Shown piece after piece: positions 1-12,239 of a stretch of DNA of 64,000 nt. Each line of letters starts with the position of its first letter. Position 1 is the first letter of the stretch. Source of the DNA: Telopea speciosissima. Taxonomy: Eukaryota > Streptophyta > Magnoliopsida > Proteales > Proteaceae. The translations under genes were made by a program, and so were the position numbers. Under the pieces are notes generated by a model. That model saw nothing but the letters and a program-made list of their open reading frames with translations. It searched no databases and was not told the origin of the DNA. The DNA is taken from assembly GCF_018873765.1 (NCBI RefSeq), contig NC_057925.1, positions 7,823,568-7,887,567 of the forward strand, read 5' to 3'.

Positions 1-365
1 GGAATCATAATGTTTTAGTAACTGTTTTTCTACCCTGATATGTACCCTTACTGATTAAATTGATTCACATAGTATACTTTGCGGCCGACAGCAATCCAAT
101 AAAAAAAAAAAAAAAAGATGTGAATGAGAGATTTTAATCTTCTCATATATGCTTAAGCCAATTAATTTGAGAAGGCACATCTGTTATGGGGGAATTTCCA
201 CCCAGAAATGAATAATACAACATAAATGATAAATCTACAAAAAATATAAAAAAGAAAATGAAAAACCCTTCCCTGCCCTCAAAATTTTACAAAAAATAAA
301 TAAAAATACTGGATTTGGTGTAACAGTAACCAAAGTGACACAAGTTTTTTCCTCCGGGTGCAAAC
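1..365. repeat. Direct repeat copy 1, matching STELLO 3' flank
   Basis: This stretch is nearly the same as 16329-16695, in the same orientation, 16.3 kb away. Both hold the same ordered landmarks, including a shared block around the words atatgcttaagccaatta and a shared oligo-A/T stretch. Copy 2 is the 3' UTR and downstream flank of the STELLO gene. Copy 1 stops matching about where the STELLO coding end would begin and lies just before the last NAGLU exon, so here it is probably intronic. It may run on to the left of the window. Confidence 0.85.
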
Positions 366-457
366 TTCATGATTATAGTATTATTGATCCTAATTTCTTT
401 CTTGTTTTATTTATGTTTTACATTGATAATAATTTATTCTTCATTGGTTATGGACAG

Positions 458-733
458 CCAACAGGTTCTGGAGTGGGCTTTTGGAAGGTTATTATCTGCC
501 AAGGGCTTCCACGTACTTCAGTCATTTATTAACTAGTTTAAAAGAAAACAGGGCCTTTGAGTTAGAAGAATGGAGAAGAGAATGGATATCTCTTTCAAAC
601 AAATGGCAAGCTGGGACAGAGCATTACCCTGTAAAGGCACAGGGGGAATACCCTTACTATTGCTGAAGCATTGTTCAAGAAACACATTGACTGGGATTTC
701 AATTGTTGCTGCAAGAATCAACAAAAGATGTAA
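458..733 (+). CDS. Alpha-N-acetylglucosaminidase (NAGLU, GH89), last exon only, frameshifted near the C-terminus
   Basis: NAGLU removes terminal alpha-N-acetylglucosamine residues and is a secretory or vacuolar (lysosomal-type) enzyme; the Arabidopsis gene is CYL1, needed for seed development. A plausible AG acceptor lies just before 458. The reading frame then runs [35 protein letters not shown] and YPVKAQG, which I recognise as the C-terminal helical domain of plant NAGLU. In a run of five G at about 644-649 one extra base shifts the frame: as read, the protein ends in YPYYC at 666. The next frame carries the family-like end [19 protein letters not shown] and stops at 733. Upstream exons must lie left of the window. 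It could be a live gene with an altered tail, a decayed one or an assembly error in the G run. It is tail to tail with STELLO. Confidence 0.75.
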
Positions 734-995
734 AATAGAATTGTGTGTGGATTTATACAGCATAATGATTGTGAACCCTTCATATCTGGGTTCATTGTTA
801 GTTGACTCCTAAAAAAGACATTTTTGAATCCATTGATAAACAGGAAAGATACAATATTAAGGCCTATTACCTTCAATGGGAGATCTTCAAGTGAATAACT
901 GGAAATGCATTTATCTCATCCTGCATTTTTTCAAGTTCCAATTGAAGAGTTTGGTTAGCTATCCTTATGCATGTTTTGCCATGGGTTGTTCAAAT

Positions 996-1156
996 GTCGT
1001 ACCCAAGGTATGAGTGTCTTGCCACTGCGAGTTCTCGAGAGGATCATAATGTACGCAGCTGTACCCATGCTTTCGCAGAGAGGCTGTTTCCAGACTTGAA
1101 CCCGTGACCACTTGGTCACAATGGAGCAACCTTACCGTTGCACCAAGGTCTACCCT
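996..1156 (-). mobile_element. Au-type SINE
   Basis: Read on the minus strand from 1156, the sequence starts with a tRNA-like head: A-box-like ggtgcaacggtaaggttg, then B-box-like cacgggttcaagtctgg. The family-typical gaaacagcctctctgc and gcgtacattatgatcctct follow. This is the order of the plant Au SINE, a short non-coding element moved by LINE enzymes. I see no clear target-site duplication, so it is an old copy. A second member lies at 42203-42790. Confidence 0.85.
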
Positions 1157-1799
1157 TGTACTGTGGTCCCAAATGCAGCGAAAATGTCAAAACTAGTGAA
1201 CTGGATGCATCCATATACCAGAAAATTGGTTTTCAGTGAAGGTTCTCAGTAATAACCAAAGGGGCTATTATTTCCAATTCCTGTGTTAGCTTGAGTGGTT
1301 GGTTCTTACTTTTTCTATAGTGGGTTTGGAACCAATCCTCTCATCTCAGAGGTCAACTCCATTACTGAAGCAGTTGGCTACTTACATTCTTTTCTTGTTT
1401 TTCTCTACCTAGAACTAGCAGGCTAAAGTTAGTCACCTGAGAAAAACTCAAAGAAATTGGCTCATTGAGCCCATTAATAAGGCTGCCATTGAATTCTTCA
1501 ACAGTTCTACTCTCCTCTTTGCTTGTTTTAAGGTTCATGATTGCCTCCCCCCCCCCCCCCCCTCCTTTTTTAAAAGGATTGGTTACCTACAGAATCTCTT
1601 CTAAAGAGTATGACATAATTATTATGGCTATCTTATGCTGACTAACCTTCCTTTTAATATATAATGGCCATTGGCCAAAGACTTGTTTAATCTTCTTCAG
1701 TGGCAGCTTTATTGTCTTATTAAAGGGATTAAAACATGCAAAAAATAACTATCTTAATTTTTAATTATATGTTTTCCTGGATAGTATCTTATAAAGCGA
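1157..1799. other. Intergenic, no gene seen
   Basis: The stretch is AT-rich and contains a poly-C run near 1547-1562. I see no coding similarity or structured element in it. Confidence 0.5.
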
Positions 1800-1989
1800 T
1801 CTCCCTACCTGTTTTTTTTTTTTTTTTAAACCCGAATTTAACTTGGACCCAGGGCAGCCCCTAGAATTTTATTAATCAATCAAAGGAATCAAAGAATACA
1901 AGGGGGGGGGGGGGGGACATCCCGCCTTACCCCTTTCCTAATCACTTAACCGTTCCGGTACGCCCTCAATGAACAGACCCATACAAGCA

Positions 1990-4900
1990 AAAGAAAAACC
2001 TGCTAGAACCTGAAAACCGGCAAACCAGCCTTGTCTTCCCTAATGATACTTGCAAAGCTCCCCTCAGGTAGGCTGTCCTGGAAGTAGGTGCGAGAAGCGT
2101 TTGTATCACAAGATTTTCTGACCAGCCAATCTGCCGCTCTGTTGCTTTCCCGAAAGGCAAAGGACACTGTGGTCCGCGTCTGAATGACCAGTGCCAGAAC
2201 CTCCTGGAACCAGTACCAGCCTTTCCATAAGTTACATCTCTTGAGGTTGACCATACTTACAGTAGTAGCCGAGTCAAAGTTTACCACCACGTCTGCATGT
2301 CCTAGCTCCTGGCATAATTTCAAGCCATCCTTTAACGCTCTGAGCTCTGTTATGGCATTAGTGCACTCTCCATAGAAATTTGCAAAGGTTGCCAGCACCA
2401 TACCTGAATGGTCCCTAATCACCCCTCCTCCCGCACCAATCCCCGAGTTTCCTTTACAAGCTCCGTCAACATTTAATTTCACGGACCACAAAGGGGAACG
2501 CCAATAGATCGGAAGGGGCTGTTTCATCCTTGCCTGAGGGGCCACACGACCAAAGCACTGAAGAATTAATGTATCCCTAGGGGACTCCAATCCACCAACC
2601 TTAGGGGGAAAATGAACCTCCCTTAACCATCCCTTGATACGCTCAATGATGGTGGCAGCACTACGTCATTTCTCCTCATGCCTTCTGTTATTCCTCTCTT
2701 TCCAAGGTTCCCAAACAATCAAAGCCAGCAATAAGCCAATGATGTAGTCACTGAGGCTCTTGCAACTCCCTGCGTCTTACCAGAATAAAATTCGACTTCT
2801 GACATCTTGTGTGGGCAAATAAGGGATGTCCAAAAGCTGTGAAAAATACTCCCAAACCTTCATTGCCGTTCCGCCAGCCACGATTTCCCTCCTTGGCTGT
2901 CCACAACAATTGCATCTAGATGCTAAGGGGATGCTAAGGGCCATAGGAGCCTCATCGGTGGGAATTTTACCCACTAGGAGCTGCCAAACAAAAAACCCCA
3001 CTTTCAAAGGCACCGACTGATTCTAGATCCATTTAGCAAAGGATCTTTCGGAGTCCCTCTGCCTGACTTCATTCCATGCTGATCTAGAGGAGAAACGGCT
3101 ATCACACACCGGAGTCCAAACCAACATATCATCCCTGTTAGAGAGCGTAAAGCCCCCTGACCTGATGTTGTCCCTGTTTGCCTCTGAATCGATGAGGCTT
3201 AGGATTTCCTCCTTCTAAGCCCCCTCATCATTAACTGCTTCTTTAACACACAGGTTCACATCCACAAGCAAACCGTTATCCATGAAGTCTATAAGAGGGC
3301 CAACTCCCACCCAGTTATCCTGCCAGAAGGAGATATTGCCAACCCCAACCAACCACCTGGACCTCTCCATAACAAACCCCTTGAACTCCATGGTGCTGTG
3401 CCAGGATTTAGATCCAGTCCCAACTCGTCTTGCCAAAGTGACATGCAAATTTTTTAAATGCTTAGCCCTAAAAATTCACTCCACAGTGTTTGCTCTGACA
3501 AAACCTTCCAAAACCCTTTCAACCTGAGAGCAGTCCCCACATCCTGTAGCAGTCGAACACCAAGTCCCCCCTCCGCCATAGGCCTACAAACCTTCTTCCA
3601 ACTTACCCAGTGTTTAGAGTTACCCCATTTAGAGTTACCCCAAAGGAAGTCAGCAAAGATCTTGTACAGACTGCGCAATACCGCTTTCAGAGGGTCTAGA
3701 GTGGCCAAGACATGAATTGGCATGGAAGAGAGTACATGCTTCAAGAGCGTAACACAACCCCCAGAGGACAACAACCTACCCTTCCACCCTGCCACTTTAC
3801 TTCTGATCCTCCCTACTAGCCCATCAAAGAGATTAATCTTCGTTCTTCCTGAACATAGGGGAGCTCCTAGGTAAGTGATAGGGAGGGACTTCCTGGGGAA
3901 CCCAGTTACCACCCCCACCATATGTGCTGTAGCCATCATGTCGCCGAGTACATAGCAGCTCTTCTACCTATTAACCAGCTGGCCAGTGAACCCTTCATAC
4001 CTGGTGATGAAGCCCATAATCTGCTTAAGCGATCTCTTCAATCCCCTGGAAGAAATAATGGTGTCGTCCGTAAAGAGGCTATGTGAGATTCCTGGACATA
4101 CCCTTGGAAGCCTATAGTAGGCTGCCAGACCATCAACAAACAATTCTTTTATACCCCTGCTAAGCACCTCCTCTGCTAGAATAAACAATGCGGGAGAGAG
4201 GGGGTCTCCCTGTCGCACCCCCTTGGAAGATTTAAAGAAACCCAACTATTTGCCACCCAAAGCAACTGAAAACTAGCAGTTCTCGATCGTCTTCTTAATC
4301 AGAGATATCCACGCCTCACTAAAGCCAAACCTATCCAAGACAAGCCAGAGGAACTCCCACTCCAGGTGGCCATAAGCCTTGGCCATGTCTAGCTTAAGAA
4401 TCACATTGCCACCCCCTGCTTTTCTGTTCAAGTCTTGAACCATCTCTTGGACAATTTAATGTTGTCATGTATGCATCGTCCCTACGCAAATGCACCATGC
4501 TCCTCTGCCACCAAATATGGAAGTAGCCCTGCCAATCTAGTGGTAATAATCTTTGCCAGGATCTTGTAGGAGAAGTTACACAAACTAAGAGGTGGAAAGT
4601 CTGTCATCACCTTCGGATTCTCCTTTTTAGGGATGAGCACCGGATTGGCCGACGTAAAGCTTCTAGGGAGGGCCCCACCTATAAAAAAATCCCGAACAGC
4701 CTCCCACACATCATGCCCCACTAACTCCCAACAGCCCGAGAAGAAAATCCCAGAGAAGCCGTCAGGACCTGGGGCACTGTCCCCAAACAAGGCAAACACT
4801 GCCGTCCTCACCTCCTCTATTGATGGAATCCCCAGGAGGAAGGAATTATCCGCATTTGAGAGCAACCTGGGAATCAAAGCCAACAGCCCCTCGTCCACCA

Positions 4901-6112
4901 CACACCCCTGAGAGGCGTAGATCCCCGAGAAGTGTTGCATCACCTCCGTTTGAATCGCATCGGGGTCCGAGATCCACTCTCCCCCTCCCCCCTTAATTTT
5001 GTGGACACTAGCTTTCCTTGGTCTGACCTTCACTAATGAATGGAAGAATTTCATGTTTCAGTTCCCCTCCTTCAACCAAGTTGCCCTTGACTTTTGCCTC
5101 CAGAAAATTTCCTCTTGCAATAGAACCCCCTGAAGAGCCTCCCTGGCTGCCTACAAAGCCTCCCTAGCCTCCTCACTGTTGCACTGGTCTAATTCTGCCT
5201 CTGCCCTGCTAACACAGTCTTCTGCATCCCTAACCCTCTGATGTATGTTGCCAAACACCTCTTTGTTCCAACGATGCAGTGCACCGCGAAGACCTTTTAG
5301 GTTTAGAAACAAAACACAGAGTGGAGAACCCACAACCGGCTTCTCCCACTGGCTCTTGACAAACTCTATAGAGTTTGGATGTAACAGCCATATCTACTGG
5401 AATTTAAAGGACGAAAAACCTCGGTCAGCATTGGCTGCAAAGGATACCCCAATAAGGGCATGGTTTGAACAAGTCCGGTTAAAATGAGTGACCTCAGTCC
5501 TTAGGTAAGTCCCAGCCCACTCTACATTAACAAGAAAGCGATCCAACCTGGCCAAAACCCTTCTGGTGCCCTCCTGGTTATTTGACCAGGTGAAAATACT
5601 GCTAGAGTAACCCGCATCCATGAGTCCAGCCCCACTAACAAAGCTGTCAAACTCCTTAAGGGAGTGAGAACAACCAGGGCGGCCCCTCGCTTTATCCATC
5701 GGAGCAGCCACGACATTAAAATCGCCCTCACCGCCCACGGCTCATCAATAGATCCAGAAAAAGCCTCCAGGCTAGACCACAATTCCCTCCTCTCAACTGC
5801 CATGCACAGACTATGCACAAAGGAAATGAAAAAACTTCCCACCCCTGCATCAACACACCAAAGAGTAACATACTGGTTATGCTCCTCCACCACTGTTACC
5901 TGCACTGACTCCCTCCAAAAAATTCACAATCTGTCCTAGGTATGCAAGGAATCCAGCCCAATCCTTCTCATAACCTTCTGCCCCTTAGTCTTCTATGCTT
6001 TAGGTTCTGCAATTGCAACAACGTCAATCTTATGCTGACTCACTAAAGCTTTCAGCCGCCTTCTGGTTGGCTTGTTTCCTATTCCTCGAGCATTCCAAAA
6101 CAAACAATTCAT
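1990..6112 (-). pseudogene. LINE ORF2: endonuclease, reverse transcriptase, RNase H, broken into several frames
   Basis: The likely start at 6112 reads MNCLFWNARGIGN, the classic beginning of plant L1 endonucleases, followed by HKIDVVAIAEPK. Further endonuclease motifs appear at about 5738-5400 (GDFNVV, FTWSNNQ, RLDRFL, CSNHALI). Reverse transcriptase lies at about 5050-3960 (APGPDGFSGIFF, VRQGDPLSPALF and FTDD where the family has FADD). The zf-RVT zinc region is at 3013-2777 (RCNCCG) and RNase H at about 2500-2110 (KLNVDGACKGN, ESNRAADWL). The pieces fall in different frames with several stops, for example near 5735, 4481, 3963 and 3450, so no functional polyprotein is made. Confidence 0.88.
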
Positions 6113-6571
6113 TGGGAAACAGTTTGGAGTGGCTCTATCGATCCCATGGACCTTGTGATACGCTGGTTTGGCTCCACCCTGGCTGGCCTACCCCACCTTG
6201 TCTTCTTAGTTTTCTTTCTGTTGTAAACATTTGCCGCCCTGAGCAACGTAGTACGAGTAGACCCCTGCCTTATTCGTCTCTCTGCCCGTGCCCCCAAAGG
6301 CTGCCTATTTTCCTCCCACAGCCTTTCACCTTTCAATTGTTCGTCGAACTCTGCTTTCAATCATAGCATTGAATCTTCGAAAACTTTCTAACAGGGCCTC
6401 TCGGTCCAAGGTGGGAGCAGGCAACTCGGCCACCTGGGAATCATCCCTGGTGCGCCTAGACGGATCCCTATTCCAAAAGAAAATTGCAGAGTGCACCCCC
6501 ACAGATTGCGAACAGCCTCCACTAGCAGCTGACCCCCTGGGAACCCATGCCGAAGCACCTTCACGCACCCC

Positions 6572-7864
6572 TCAGTCCTCCAGAGAATGCAGTTCAAACC
6601 CCAACTCATTGCCCAAATCGCACTGCCTATTATTCACACCAACTCTAGCTACATCGATTGGAGCCTCCTCTAAGGACAAAGCTCCCACCTCCAAAGGCTG
6701 AACCCCCGCCATCTCCTCCGACGCCGGCAGCGCAACATTCCCTGCTGCCATTCCTTCCTCGGCCACCCGTGGCTCTCCAATGGTAGGGACACTCATCGGA
6801 AGCTCTCTATAATCCTCCCCAATACCGCCCGTCGCACCCTCCCTAGGTGTTGCAAAAGCACCAGGTTGCCTCCATTGGCCAGACCGTCTTTGGGCTCCTT
6901 GTCGCTGGGCAGTCATTGACAGCCTCCTCTCCTCACCCCGAGATGTTCCTTCCCCAGACGGAACCCAAATTCCATTGCTGTCTCTATTGCCAGTCTGAGC
7001 ATGTAGCACTGGAACTTCATCACGTCGTTCCCACAAGCTCGCAGTGACATCAGGCTGAGTTGCAACCCCTCCTGAATGTCGAGCTTTCCTGCAAACTTCC
7101 TTCACATGACCCAACTTTGAACACCTAGCGCAGTACATAGGCAGCTTCTCGTAGACCACCCTCTGGTAGAATCCCTCTGCTCCACACCCAATCCAAACCT
7201 TTGATGGCAGCTCACCCCTGAGATCAACCTCCACGCAGAATCTAGCCTCAACTGTCCTTATAACAGCAACAGTCGCACCATCTACCTTCAAGAGCTTCCC
7301 TATTGCACCAGCGATTGAAACCAGGAAATTACCCTACTAAAAATTAATGGGCAGGCCCGGCATCGAGACCCACACAGGAACCAGGGGTGACTCCCAACCA
7401 GAAACGAATGCAGATGACCACTTCAAGAACCGAAAGAGAAACCCCTGAATATACACTTGCTCCTTCAGCCATACCTTCACGAAGTCTGCCATCGCTGAGA
7501 AACGCAGCAAGATATGACGCCTGTCCAACGTCGAGACCTCGACATTACCCTGCACAAACAGATTTTTATGGAGGAAGGCCTTAATCGTGTGCAGTGAAGG
7601 TCTTCCATGGCTGCATTTGGCGATCAGCATAGTCGAAAAAGCCTGCTCTGAGAGATCGATTTCCTCCTTCAAGAAGAACACCGCAGGCTCTCCATAGAAA
7701 GACGGTGACTGCTTCATCGAGATGTCCACTTGGGACTTTACAGAAAAAGAAGGGGCCAACGAACGAGATACCACAGTCACGAAAGAGGGAGCAGACCCAC
7801 CCGAGGTAACCCCACGAAGAGGAGGATCAGGTGGGTGCTCCTCCCGAGGAGGGGGACCCTCCAT
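6572..7864 (-). pseudogene. LINE ORF1, RNA-binding gag-like protein, broken
   Basis: The N-terminal piece (7864-7337) begins MEGPPPREEHPPDPP and contains a DUF4283-type fold with motifs such as LIAKCSHGRPS and VWVSMPGLPINF. Two consecutive stop codons at about 7335-7340 split it from the second piece, which continues in the same protein with VEARFCVEVDLRGELP and a zinc knuckle YCARCSKLGHVKEVC (C-x2-C-x4-H-x4-C). The tail is low-complexity and rich in Glu, Gly and Ala. In L1 elements ORF1 binds element RNA and forms the ribonucleoprotein needed for retrotransposition. Confidence 0.85.
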
Positions 7865-7993
7865 TACGTAGTTCGCAAAACTCCAAACCCTAGCCTACAC
7901 CACCAGAGCCTAACGTGCGCACCCCCCCTAGAAAAAATCTCCCTGACCACAGCCCATTACCTATCTAATAATGACTCTGTCTCCCTACCTGTT

Positions 7994-8116
7994 AATTGAT
8001 GGCAAAGCCAATTGTCTAATTGCGTAAGGAGTCTTGATTTTACTCTGCAATTCTTCATTACTTTCTTGCACTTTCTTGTAATGAGTATGGGCTTCTTAAA
8101 ATTTTAAGATAAACAT

Positions 8117-8186
<70 letters not shown>

Positions 8187-9621
8187 CCAATGCTGCAAAA
8201 AAGTAGTTTTTAAGGTGTTTCTTTATTTTCAATGTTGTGAAAGCCAAATAATTATAAAGGGGTAAGACTTAAGAGAGGACTAGCTCTTCTAAAAGTTTTT
8301 TTTTTTTTTTTGGGGGGGTGTAAGAGCTTTTCTAAAAGTTGGATGTATAGAAATTGAAAGTTTTTTTTAATAAATTCCCCCATATGATGCGTTTTACTTT
8401 TTTATTCATTTGTGGTGGAGGATTGGTTAGATCTTCCACATACTTTGTGGAACTCTCTTACACTCCTAACAATCACATGACTTAGCAGTCAGCAGTTACA
8501 TCTAACAAATATTTTGTCACGTTATCCCTTAACCATATATTAAGTTATATACCATATATGTCCCCCCCCCTCCCCCCCTTGAGATCTTTGCACCAAAAAA
8601 AAAAGTTATATACTAGTTTTTTCTTCTCCATGTATTCTCAATTTTCTGTACAGAAAAATTGCTTCAAATAATCATTTCTTTTTCAAACTATTCAAATAAG
8701 AGGGACTTTTGAAAAAAAAAATTGAGGGGAAAACTCCTATACTTGGCAAGCCATAGGGTTGACCAATTAATTGAACATCTGGTCTATTTAGGAAAATCCC
8801 TTTGAGCGCAATTGGTAAGAATCCGAATAGGTATTTCCCGTGTTTTTTTTCTTTTGGCTCCGTTTGTTTCGGACACAGGTAAAATTTTTTATGTTGAGAA
8901 ATTTTCTAGTGTTTGTTTATAAGAGATAAAATATGATGTAAAAATCTTAAGATTGCTCATGTTATAAAATTGCTATAACTATTGGTTTCAGTTATTTAAA
9001 AAAAAAAAATAACTAAGAATGGTTGGAAACCTAAGAAACTTGGAAACAAAGTATAAGGAGACTGAGTCAAAAGCTCACCTGTGCTCAAGCCTTCCAAACC
9101 TTGGAAATCCTTCTGACCTCCAACGTCCATACATCAAATGCAGCGAGAACCTCTTCGTAACGGTGAGGAGATGTGTGTGTAAGTATCGAATTTGGTGTTG
9201 ATCGACCCAGAAGTGTGTACAAGGACGAAGAAGAAGATGACGAGGATGTTCTATCTACCTCTTCTCTGTTTCAAAAAATTGTCAAGTAATCATTTGAGCT
9301 CGAACTTGAGCCCGAGCCATTTGCAGGAAAATTTTACGACTAAAATTGTCGTAAAATTTGTTAGCCTCTTTTATGGAAAACAAGTGGTCCCATGTAAAAT
9401 TTTAATAGATGAAAAATTTTCAAATAACAAAACAAACATTAGAAAATGTAATTTTATTACTAACTATTTTACGACAAAAGAAGCAGAGCCTTCAGCAAAA
9501 TTTAAAGCAAAACATTAGATTTTTTTTTCCCCCACTAGGAAGGTAGCCCAAAAAGGCAGCGAAGGGTGGCATCCCGACTCAAGGAAAGGCAGTTAATGGT
9601 GAAGGGGCAGAATTAAAACCC
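7994..9621. other. AT-rich intergenic DNA, no gene seen
   Basis: A long (GA)n microsatellite lies at about 8120-8184, and poly-T and poly-C runs occur near 8300 and 8563. The reading frames at 9019-9518 look like random translation and match no family I know. Confidence 0.5.
8120..8184. repeat. (GA)n microsatellite
   Basis: About 32 uninterrupted GA units. Confidence 0.98.
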
Positions 9622-9750
9622 TCTACAGTACCCGGCGAGGCGGCAGTGCACATCTGACGGCATAGCAGAGGCCATGTGTGTCATGTGTGCCACGTGAGCT
9701 CTATTGTGCCGTCGGATGTGCACTGCCACCCCACCGATACTACAGAGGAT
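9622..9750. mobile_element. Foldback (MITE-like) element
   Basis: The left half (ggcagtgcacatctgacggc) and right half (tgccgtcggatgtgcactgc) are reverse complements across a short loop, and the outer parts also pair. It resembles the foldback at about 59630-59770 in its core word ccatgtgtg. No coding sequence. Confidence 0.75.
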
Positions 9751-9779
9751 CCTGATCCGAAGGGGCAAGGGGGAATAAT

Positions 9780-12235
9780 AAAATGTCAAGCATCCGATGG
9801 GGGACAGTCAAACAAGTGACATCTCCCTTGGACTTAGGCGAGTGCATCGTGCTACTTCAACACAGACAGGAGCTTTATTTGGTCATGTTGTGCTTACACA
9901 TAAAATTTCATGTAATTCCAGTATCATTTGGACCTTGATCAGTGTGAAACACCATTTATGTGCTTTTCTCGATATCCATATCAATTTTAGGCAAAATCCG
10001 ACCATATCTGCCACACGGATGGAAAGTACGTGTTAAGACCTTCACGGCGATATGTGGCGCGTCAAAATCGGCCATTCTGTTTTGGAGATATTAGCATTTG
10101 AACGTGGAGCTTTAAAATGGAATCTTTAAATGGTTTATATAAAAAAAAAAAAATTTTAAAAAGTGGGGCAAACTGAGTTGACCCGAACTGGGTCAACCCA
10201 GCCTGAACCAGCCCAGCTGAACTGTCGGCAGGGGACAAATCCCCACCATTTAAGCTGAGCCACACATGGCCCCATGCCCACTTGCGTGACCCAAGATAAC
10301 GCTGCACCTGCCTAGGCTGCCCAGCAGGCCTAGGCACACGCAAGCCCAGCCAGCCCATCAGCCTTTGGTTCCCTACCATCTATACCCCAGGGCTCATTCA
10401 GTCATCTCCTCGAACAGATTTTTTCCTATAAATAGCAGGCCATTTGGAGGGTTTAAAGGGAGAGAAAAATCATGAAAAAATTATCATTGTGAAGCTCGTT
10501 CTCCCCTCTGTCCATACATTCCAGAGACATCCCCAGATCATGTTCCCATAGACATATAAAATTCCTCAAATATCCCTTGTTCACCACTCTTGCCATTCGG
10601 GGCAACCACACTTGGAGTGGCTTTCGGTGCCTTCCAGCGATAATTCTGGCCATCCAAGGATATGTAAGCTGATCCCAGACACTTCCAAGCTTCAAGGGTA
10701 GTTTTTAAATATTTTTATTTATTAATTATGTATTTCTTTTGATTTTCTTTAGTTAAAAGAGGCTGTTTTCAGTTAAAAAATCTTCAAAAATAACACAAGA
10801 ATGATAAAATTCTGAAATTTTCATGGATGATGTTTACCATTATGTTTGATATTCATTAATTTTCTCAAGCTCCAAATCACTGTTTTTGTGATATTTTTGC
10901 CTCTGTGAAGGATTTTGGATTATGTAAAATCTGAACATATGGGTGGGTATTTGGACCAAATTATTATGACCATGTTAAAGATCATGTTTTGATTAGTGGG
11001 AATGAGCTCTGGTTTGATCCAATTCGGATCTGTGATAGGGATTTTATATTTTTCTTTGTTTTCCCTTCTTTTTAACATTTCAGAAAATATTTAAAATAGT
11101 ATAAATGCATGAAAATTCACAAAAAAATTATGGGATACACATTTCATCAGGATTGATTTTATGGGATCATTAATCACTGACATGAATGTTTGATCATTTT
11201 CATAGGTGTTCCCTACCATGTTAGGGATGTAGATGTCATTTTTCTATTTGTTGTGAAAATCCAAGAAAATCAGAAAAAAATATATTTTTAAACATGAAAA
11301 TCTGTTTCAAGTTGTTTTATAATGTTTCCATATGCATACATGCCCACCATGAATCATAACCATGCACAAAAAGTCATTCTTGCCCTCAGGGGCATTTTGG
11401 TAATTTACCAAATGCAAGCCCATTGTGCCATCCAGTAGTCTTACTCGACATGTTTAGTAATTTCAGGATGTTTAATGACATAAAATGCCTGAAATGACTT
11501 AAAAGTTCTTGTTCTAGCATTTTTACCATTTTGCCATTAGGGGTATTTTGGTCATTTTTGCGACCAAATCATGTTTAGGGTCCTGGAAAGGTTTCTATCA
11601 CTTTATTTGAATGTTTTAACTTTCATAAGCATGTCTTGAGCATAATTTTTCTTTTTTCATGAGTCTTTCATGCATTTTGCCTTATAGGAGTATTTTTGTA
11701 ATTTTGGTCATTTTGATCCTTAAGCCATTTTGTTTATCAAACTTATCCATGATATTACCATTGCCCTAGGATCTTAATAAATTTGCACAATTGACCATAT
11801 TTTTACCTTAGATTTAGATTTTCTAACTTAGGTAAAATAAATCAACCTGATTAATTAGGGTGCATAATATACATAATCACCTAACTTAGGGCTAGTAATT
11901 AGGATTAAAACATTAATTTTAATGAGCCTAATTAGGTCCATAAATTTCAACAAGGATAATCAAAATACAAAAAAAAAATTAAAAAAAATAGTTTAATTAG
12001 ATACATAATATGTATAACACAACAGTATACAATAGAGTTTAGTTTAGGAAGACTGGCTGTTGACCAAGCGGTTGCTAGGTGTCTAACACCTTCCCACCTT
12101 GTAACTTGACACTTACCCAAAGATCTGGAGCAAACCATCCATTGAGTCATTGGAGTTAATTTAGCGCCCTTCTCTGAAGGACGGACACCATTTGTGAGAC
12201 CTAGACCCTGATCTATGTGGCGACTTCCTACACCA
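9780..12235 (+). mobile_element. LTR retrotransposon fossil, probably a lone or truncated Ty3/gypsy-type LTR
   Basis: The stretch is non-coding and has the look of a long plant LTR: a dense GC-rich promoter-like part, a TATA box cctataaatag at about 10425-10440, a long AT-rich body, and a GC-richer end near 12060-12230 like the R/U5 part of gypsy LTRs. No gag or pol is attached. The borders are approximate and no target-site duplication was found, so it is old. It abuts a LINE fragment at about 12240. The family call is inference. Confidence 0.45.
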
Positions 12236-12239
12236 TCAA

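Larger units (their letters stand above)
1814..7979 (-). mobile_element. Full-length L1-type LINE with 14 bp target-site duplication, coding capacity broken
   Basis: The 14-mer tctccctacctgtt occurs at 1800-1813 and at 7980-7993 and brackets the element exactly. A poly-A tail (poly-T on the plus strand, 1812-1827) sits at the low-coordinate end, so it reads right to left. The order is a short 5' UTR, ORF1 (DUF4283-like domain, then CCHC zinc knuckle), and ORF2 (endonuclease, reverse transcriptase, zinc-binding zf-RVT and RNase H). This is the plant L1 layout, and about 6.2 kb is full length for it. The perfect 14 bp duplication suggests a fairly young insertion, but both ORFs carry stops and frameshifts, so this copy cannot move by itself. 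Confidence 0.93.

Noticed and set aside
1100-1157. A tRNA gene
   Set aside because: The A- and B-box words belong to a SINE head; the cloverleaf is not kept and the sequence continues into the SINE body.
8120-8184. CRISPR-like or other regular repeat array
   Set aside because: Plain dinucleotide microsatellite; no spaced repeats anywhere in this plant window.
9019-9518. Two adjacent plus-strand frames, MVGNLRNLETKYKE and MVLIDPEVCTRTKKK
   Set aside because: No domain, AT-rich codon pattern, no splice logic between them.
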